Source: Planotetraspora phitsanulokensis (GTDB taxonomy: Bacteria; Actinomycetota; Actinomycetes; Streptosporangiales; Streptosporangiaceae). From it: DNA of 64,000 nt. The notes under the pieces are model-generated. The model made no database searches, was not told the origin of the DNA, and saw only the letters and a program-made list of their open reading frames with translations. The stretch covers positions 1-64,000 of the forward strand of contig NZ_BOOP01000013.1 in the NCBI RefSeq assembly GCF_016863295.1, given 5' to 3'. How positions within the stretch are numbered: position 1 is the first letter of the stretch; every line of letters begins with the position of its first letter. A program made the translations under genes and the position numbers. Below, in pieces: positions 59,802-64,000 of the stretch.

Positions 59802-60865
59802 GTGATCCGAGCTTGCCCGAAAGCGCCGGCGCGTCCAGTGGGGGCGGCGGGCTGAGCCTGCGCGCGAGGGTGTCGATCGCGTCCGCCGTGGCCGTCCTGC
59901 TGGCGGCGGTGGCGGTCGTCGCCATCGTCGTCGCCCCGTCCGGCACACCGGTGGCCGCGGGGCCGGGGGCCCCGGGGCGGGGAGCGGGGGGATCGGGCGT
60001 GATCCGCGCGGACGGCCCCAGGCTGCAGATGCTCGACAACGGGATGCTGGCCGCCGTCTCACTCGACGATCCGGGCGGCCCCCGGATCGTCACCTCGCAA
60101 CGTTGCGACCGCGCGTACGCGGCAGCGGGCACGGTGGCCTGCCTCCGGCCGGCGAGCGCACTCGGGGCCACCCGCCTGTCCGTGCTCGACGACGGCATGC
60201 GCGAGCGGCGGTCGATCGAGCTGACCGGCTTCCCCAACCGGCTGCGCGTGTCCGACAGCGGACGGATGATCGCCTGGACGCTGTTCGTCAGCGGCGACTC
60301 CTACGCGGGCGGGGAGTTCTCCACGCGGGCCGGCATCCTCGACACCCGCACCGGCCGGCTGGCCACCTCGGTGGAGGAGTTCGCGGCCGTCGTCGACGGC
60401 AGGCCGAACCGGGCGGCGGACCTCAACGTGTGGGGCGTCACCTTCACCCGCGACGACAACCGGTTCTACGCCACCGTGGCGACGGCCGGCCACCGCTACC
60501 TGGCCGAGGGCGACTTCGCGGCGAAGACGCTCAGGACCGTGGCGGACGGCGTCGAGTGCCCCTCGCTCTCGCCGGACGGCACGCGGGTCGCGTTCAAGTC
60601 GGCCGTCGACGGCGACCCGGCCCGGGGATGGCGGCTGTCGGTCCTCGACCTGGCGAGCAAGAGGGTGGTCGCGACGGGCGAGACCCGCAGCGTGGACGAC
60701 CAGGCGATCTGGCTCGACGATCGCACCGTGGCCTACGGGTTGCAGCGCAGCGACGGAGTCAACGACGTGTGGGCCGTCCCCGCCGACGGGACCGGGACGC
60801 CGCGGCTGCTGGTCCCCGGCGCCAACTCCCCGTCGGTCGAGGTCCCGGAGGCTGGAGAAAGGTGA
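59798..60865 (+). CDS. Membrane-anchored beta-propeller (TolB-like) protein
   Basis: A 355-residue protein. A short cytoplasmic start and one helix (IASAVAVLLAAVAVVAIVVA) precede an extracellular WD40/TolB-type propeller: RLRVSDSGRMIAWTLFVSGD, CPSLSPDGTRVAFKSAVDGD, IWLDDRTVAYGLQRSDGVND. The SPDG repeats are the family hallmark. It is translationally coupled to the MFS gene, so it may help the transporter or the upstream phosphatase at the surface. Confidence 0.85.
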   Translation: MSDPSLPESAGASSGGGGLSLRARVSIASAVAVLLAAVAVVAIVVAPSGTPVAAGPGAPGRGAGGSGVIRADGPRLQMLDNGMLAAVSLDDPGGPRIVTSQRCDRAYAAAGTVACLRPASALGATRLSVLDDGMRERRSIELTGFPNRLRVSDSGRMIAWTLFVSGDSYAGGEFSTRAGILDTRTGRLATSVEEFAAVVDGRPNRAADLNVWGVTFTRDDNRFYATVATAGHRYLAEGDFAAKTLRTVADGVECPSLSPDGTRVAFKSAVDGDPARGWRLSVLDLASKRVVATGETRSVDDQAIWLDDRTVAYGLQRSDGVNDVWAVPADGTGTPRLLVPGANSPSVEVPEAGER

Positions 60866-60956
60866 TCGCGCGGGCCGCCGGACCCGCGTCTCCCGCCGCC
60901 GAACGAGGGTCCGGCGGACCATTGCACGGCCTGATCGGCGGGCGTACCTTCCAGCC

Positions 60957-61250
60957 ATGGATGTCATCCATCAGGAACGTGTGGCGTGGGAAGGCGCACG
61001 CGCCTTCGTGGCCGCGTCCGGCGCTGACGCCTACTGGTGGCTCAGCGAGATGATCGAGTCGAACCTCGGTCGCACCTACCAGGTGTGCCTCGCCGCGACG
61101 CGGGCGCGCCTTCAGCGTGAAGAGGCGACACTCCCCGAGATCGGTGCGTGGCGGGTGCGACTGGAGGACCTGCTCCGGGTCCGTCCCGACGTGCAGCCGG
61201 CCCTGCTCGAACTGGTCGCCGAGACCTCCGCCCGGCTGGGCCGCTACTGA
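60957..61250 (+). CDS. Hypothetical protein, 97 aa
   Basis: A soluble, helix-rich protein: MDVIHQERVAWEGARAFVAA, YWWLSEMIESNLGRTYQVCL, WRVRLEDLLRVRPDVQPALL. No family recognised. No strong ribosome-binding site. It lies alone between the propeller and DUF1348 genes. Confidence 0.6.
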   Translation: MDVIHQERVAWEGARAFVAASGADAYWWLSEMIESNLGRTYQVCLAATRARLQREEATLPEIGAWRVRLEDLLRVRPDVQPALLELVAETSARLGRY

Positions 61251-61424
61251 ACGGCCGCGGGGCGGCCCTTGGCCGAAACCTTGCGGGTCCCTGAGCGGGT
61301 ACGGCCGGGACGCGTGGCCGCCGGGGGATACGTTGGCCGGTGAGCGGGCGTTTTGTCCGTCAGCCGGACCGAGCCTGGCCACGTGCGGCGCGGGCGGTCA
61401 TCCCGAGCGCACCCAGGAGCACGC

Positions 61425-61889
61425 ATGACTCGCCCTCCGGTCCCGCCCTTCACCCATGAGACGGCCGTGGAGAAGGTCCGCCTGGCGGAGGACGCCTGGA
61501 ACTCACGCGATCCGGAGAAGGTGGCGCTCGGTTACACGACGGACAGCCGCTGGAGGAACCGCTCGGAGTTCCTCACCGGCCGGGACGAGATCGTCGCGTT
61601 CCTGCGCCGCAAGTGGACCCGGGAGATCGACTACCGCCTGATCAAGGAGTTGTGGGCCTTCGGCGGCAACCGCATCGCCGTGCGATTCGCCTACGAGTGC
61701 CACGACGACAGCGGCAACTGGTTCCGCTCCTACGGCAACGAGAACTGGGAGTTCGACGAGCTGGGCCTCATGCGCGTACGGCTGGCCTGCATCAACGACC
61801 TGCCCATCGAGGAGTCCGAGCGCGCCTACCACTGGCCCCTCGGCCGACGGCCCGACGACCACCCCGGGCTCTCCGACCTGGGCTTCTGA
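61425..61889 (+). CDS. DUF1348 / NTF2-like protein
   Basis: A 154-residue NTF2-fold protein: [60 protein letters not shown] and [20 protein letters not shown]. The DUF1348 pattern is complete. Function of the family unknown. AGGAG precedes ATG 61425. Its end is eight bases from the convergent hydrolase gene. Confidence 0.92.
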   Translation: MTRPPVPPFTHETAVEKVRLAEDAWNSRDPEKVALGYTTDSRWRNRSEFLTGRDEIVAFLRRKWTREIDYRLIKELWAFGGNRIAVRFAYECHDDSGNWFRSYGNENWEFDELGLMRVRLACINDLPIEESERAYHWPLGRRPDDHPGLSDLGF

Positions 61890-61897
61890 CCGGCCGG

Positions 61898-62716
61898 TCA
61901 TTCGAGCGGCGCGTCGTCCAGGGCGAAGTCGAGGTAGCGCGCCGCGGACCGGCGGACGGCCTCCGACCCGTCGGTGCGCACCACGTGCCGCCACCACGCG
62001 CCGTAGACCTGGTCGAACGGGTACCGCTCCAGCAGCGACAGGGCCCGGCGCACTGTGCGTGGCCGCTCCGGGATGAGGTTCGGGTAGCTGTACATGAAGC
62101 CCACCCATCGGCGGTCCTTGACGACCTGCAGGATGTCGCCGGAGAACAACGCGCCGGCGCTGCCCGGGGCGTCGCGCCAGTGCAGCACCTGCCCGCCGGC
62201 GAAGTGGACGCCGGCGTTGACGAGGGTGAGGCCGTCGCCGATCACGTGGGTGTCGCCCTCCCAGAAGACGACCGAGTCGTCGGGACGCGCCACCCATTCG
62301 CGGTCGAGCGCGTGGATGTAGACGGGTGCGCCGAACGCGTGGGCCCAGTCGACCATCGTGCCGTAGTAGTGCGGGTGGCTGATCGCGATGGCGCTGACCC
62401 CGCCGAGGTCGCGCACCTGCCCGATGACGTCGTCGTCGAGGTAGGTCACCATGTCCCACAACACGTTCCCCGCGGGTGTACGGACCAGCAGCGCCCGCTG
62501 GCCGATCCCCGTGGCCGGGTCCGTACCGACGCCGACGACGCCCGGGCCCTCCTCCTCGATCCGCGCCCGATGCCCCGCGCGGCGCAACTCGTCGAGGGAG
62601 GTCCATCGCTGGCCGTCCCAGCCGACGTACTGCCGCTCGTCCTCGCAGATCGGGCAGTCCTCACGCGGGCCGGCGTACTGGACGCCGCAGGTCAGGCAGA
62701 TGGGCAGGTCGTTCAT
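61898..62716 (-). CDS. MBL-fold hydrolase with N-terminal zinc ribbon
   Basis: A 272-residue protein. Residues about 5-26 form a rubredoxin-like ribbon (CLTCGVQYAGPREDCPICED). The MBL domain follows with AISHPHYYGTMVDWA, where the HxH pair is kept but the usual Asp-His is YY, then LFSGDILQVV. The ribbon suggests metal or protein binding. The start ATG 62716 has GTGGAGG upstream; 62785 is in frame. A missing DH pair makes hydrolysis uncertain. Confidence 0.85.
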   Translation of the reverse strand: MNDLPICLTCGVQYAGPREDCPICEDERQYVGWDGQRWTSLDELRRAGHRARIEEEGPGVVGVGTDPATGIGQRALLVRTPAGNVLWDMVTYLDDDVIGQVRDLGGVSAIAISHPHYYGTMVDWAHAFGAPVYIHALDREWVARPDDSVVFWEGDTHVIGDGLTLVNAGVHFAGGQVLHWRDAPGSAGALFSGDILQVVKDRRWVGFMYSYPNLIPERPRTVRRALSLLERYPFDQVYGAWWRHVVRTDGSEAVRRSAARYLDFALDDAPLE

Positions 62717-62915
62717 CGGCGCTTCCTCCACATGGTGACGCTGGGTGACCGGCGAGGCCTTCCGGGATCTTCGTGTTGATCTCATCGAGCAGCGACAAAG
62801 CGGATCAATTCAGGCTTAGTCATATCATTACGCTCTTCGCATTGCGTGTCTGAATTGTCACGTTATGTAATCGCATGGGCGATGAGCCAGACCTACCTGG
62901 CTCGAAGGAGACACT

Positions 62916-63671
62916 ATGACGTTCACGACGATGAACCCGACGTCCATGGCCATGCCGCTGGGATTCGGATCCCAGCAGTTCTCTCCTCAGCACCTCGGTC
63001 AGATGTCCCCGGCATCCTCGATCAACGCGCCGCACCTGCAGGCGCTTCAACAGCTCCAGGTGCTGCAGCAGGCTCAGGCCCTGCAGCAGGCACACGCTCA
63101 GGCCCAGGCCCTTCAGCAGGCGCAGGCTCAGGCCCAGGCCCTGCAGCAGGCACATGTTCAGGCTCAGGCTCTGCAGCAGGCTCAGGCCCTGCAGCAGATG
63201 TCGCCGTTCGGGGCCGTGGCGCCGCAGGACGAGCAGGTCCTGCCCCAGGAACACGTCCTGAGCCCGGCCACCTTCTGGAACAAGGTCGCTCACATCGGCG
63301 CCCGGCACGGCGCCGCAGTCGTCAGGCAGATCCTCGACGGCATCCAGTTCCAGCAGGTGGCCGCTCAGCAGGCGGCCTTCCAGCAGCTCGGCCAGGTGAC
63401 GCCGTTCCAGCAGGCCGCCCAACAGCAGGCGGCACAGCAGATGGCACAGCAGATGGCCCAGCACCTGCCGCAGCCGCTGCAGCAGGTGGCCTTGGCGTTC
63501 GGCCAGGCCCAGCCCTTCCAGCAGCCGGCTCAGGCCGTCCTGCACCACCTGCAGCAGCAGGTGCCGGTCGCGTTCGGCCAGGCGCCGCACCAGCAGGTGC
63601 CGGTCCCGTTCGGCCAGGCCGGCCAGGTGTCCCACCAGCAGGTACCGGTGGCCGCCGGCTCCGGGTTCTGA
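62916..63671 (+). CDS. Glutamine-rich repeat protein, 251 aa
   Basis: An excellent ribosome-binding site (AAGGAG eight bases before ATG) and host codon use show this low-complexity frame is real. Residues 40-95 are LQQAQALQQAHAQAQA-type repeats, probably a long helix or coiled coil. Residues 108-150 are non-repetitive (TFWNKVAHIGARHGAAVVRQ ILDG), a small folded domain. The C-terminus repeats QVPVAFGQA. No signal peptide. The next gene starts 14 bases after its stop, so they form an operon. Family unknown. Confidence 0.75.
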   Translation: MTFTTMNPTSMAMPLGFGSQQFSPQHLGQMSPASSINAPHLQALQQLQVLQQAQALQQAHAQAQALQQAQAQAQALQQAHVQAQALQQAQALQQMSPFGAVAPQDEQVLPQEHVLSPATFWNKVAHIGARHGAAVVRQILDGIQFQQVAAQQAAFQQLGQVTPFQQAAQQQAAQQMAQQMAQHLPQPLQQVALAFGQAQPFQQPAQAVLHHLQQQVPVAFGQAPHQQVPVPFGQAGQVSHQQVPVAAGSGF

Positions 63672-63685
63672 GCGGAGGACATGAG

Positions 63686-64000
63686 GTGGACTCGATCGGT
63701 GAGGGGCCGCTCAGGCCCGGCGCCGGCTCGGGTGGAACGGATGCGGCCCCGGGTCCGGCGACGACGCCGGACCCGGGGTCGCCCGGACCGTCCGGCCTCC
63801 TGCAGGTGCATTGCGCCATGAGCCTGCAGCAGCTCTACGCCTGGTTGCAGGCGACCGTTCCACAGGCGCCGCAGGTCGCCGGGGTCGTGCCTCTGGTCGT
63901 GCGGGCGGTGCAGCTCTACCGCGCCGGGCAGCACGAGGCGTGCGTGGCCCAGATCCAGTCGGTGCTCGACAGCATCAACGCCGGTCACTGGTCCGCCGCT
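63686..64000 (+). CDS. Partial gene at right edge, hypothetical
   Basis: A GTG start with GGAGG seven bases upstream opens a frame that runs off the window (105 codons). The first 40 residues are Gly/Pro-rich (DSIGEGPLRPGAGSG), then an ordered part MSLQQLYAWLQATVPQ and AVQLYRAGQHEACVAQIQSV. The latter looks helical, like a small TPR or transport-associated domain. It is coupled to the Gln-rich gene and its shape cannot be judged without more sequence. Confidence 0.6.
   Translation, partial: MDSIGEGPLRPGAGSGGTDAAPGPATTPDPGSPGPSGLLQVHCAMSLQQLYAWLQATVPQAPQVAGVVPLVVRAVQLYRAGQHEACVAQIQSVLDSINAGHWSAA

Noticed and set aside
63042-63210. Short tandem repeats that could suggest a CRISPR array
   Set aside because: They are Gln/Ala codon repeats inside a gene with a strong ribosome-binding site; no regular spacers.

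Overview
This window comes from a high-GC Gram-positive bacterium, most likely a filamentous soil actinomycete. The order Streptosporangiales or a relative is an inference. The evidence is strong G/C bias at third codon positions, frequent GTG starts, F420-type luciferase-like oxidoreductases, a spore-associated-protein-A-like exoprotein, an Erm methyltransferase and many small regulators paired with oxidoreductases. No rRNA, complete tRNA, CRISPR array, replication origin or core housekeeping gene is visible, so this looks like accessory chromosome.

Layout. 1-7.9 kb: the tail of a sensor kinase, an MBL-fold hydrolase, an ArsR/AHSA1/RibD operon, a beta-lactamase-like esterase, then wreckage of an integrase and two transposases. 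8.4-12.9 kb: an extracytoplasmic redox block. It holds a vanadium haloperoxidase fused to a COG4315 repeat domain, a DUF6529-like membrane protein, a Rieske protein, a metallophosphoesterase and a cupredoxin lipoprotein; the last two are frameshifted. 13.3-19 kb: an AraC-controlled hydrolase and an XRE-controlled oxidoreductase group that includes an SDR with an internal deletion. 19.5-21.7 kb: a three-gene secreted cassette resembling the Firmicutes WxL/DUF916 system. 21.8-29.1 kb: sparse region with acetyltransferases, a methyltransferase, a PAP2 phosphatase, an orphan 483-residue protein, dispersed repeats and another integrase remnant.

29.2-38 kb: a TetR/aldo-keto reductase pair with tandem operators, a tightly coupled hydrolase, acyltransferase, histidine kinase and response regulator operon, and an HxlR gene divergent from a 754-residue luciferase-like/FAD oxidoreductase fusion. 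38-48.3 kb: small orphan genes, a third integrase remnant, a TetR/MFS pair with a 25-bp palindrome, a collagen-like exoprotein, an oxidoreductase/XRE/membrane-protein operon and an XRE regulator.

48.3-64 kb: TPR, TetR and DUF4352 genes, a beta-helix exoprotein, an erm gene preceded by a leader peptide and potential attenuator, a 779-bp tandem duplication that made a truncated copy of an Asp/Gln/Thr-rich exoprotein, a stand-alone luciferase-like oxidoreductase, a TMEM175 channel, a phosphatase/MFS/beta-propeller group, and at the right edge a glutamine-rich protein followed by a partial co-directional gene.

The recurring design is a local regulator transcribed divergently from, or in the same operon as, the enzyme or pump it probably controls, often with a visible palindrome between them. 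The most unusual items are the haloperoxidase redox block, the WxL-like cassette, the erm leader, the tandem duplication and the Gln-rich pair at the right edge.
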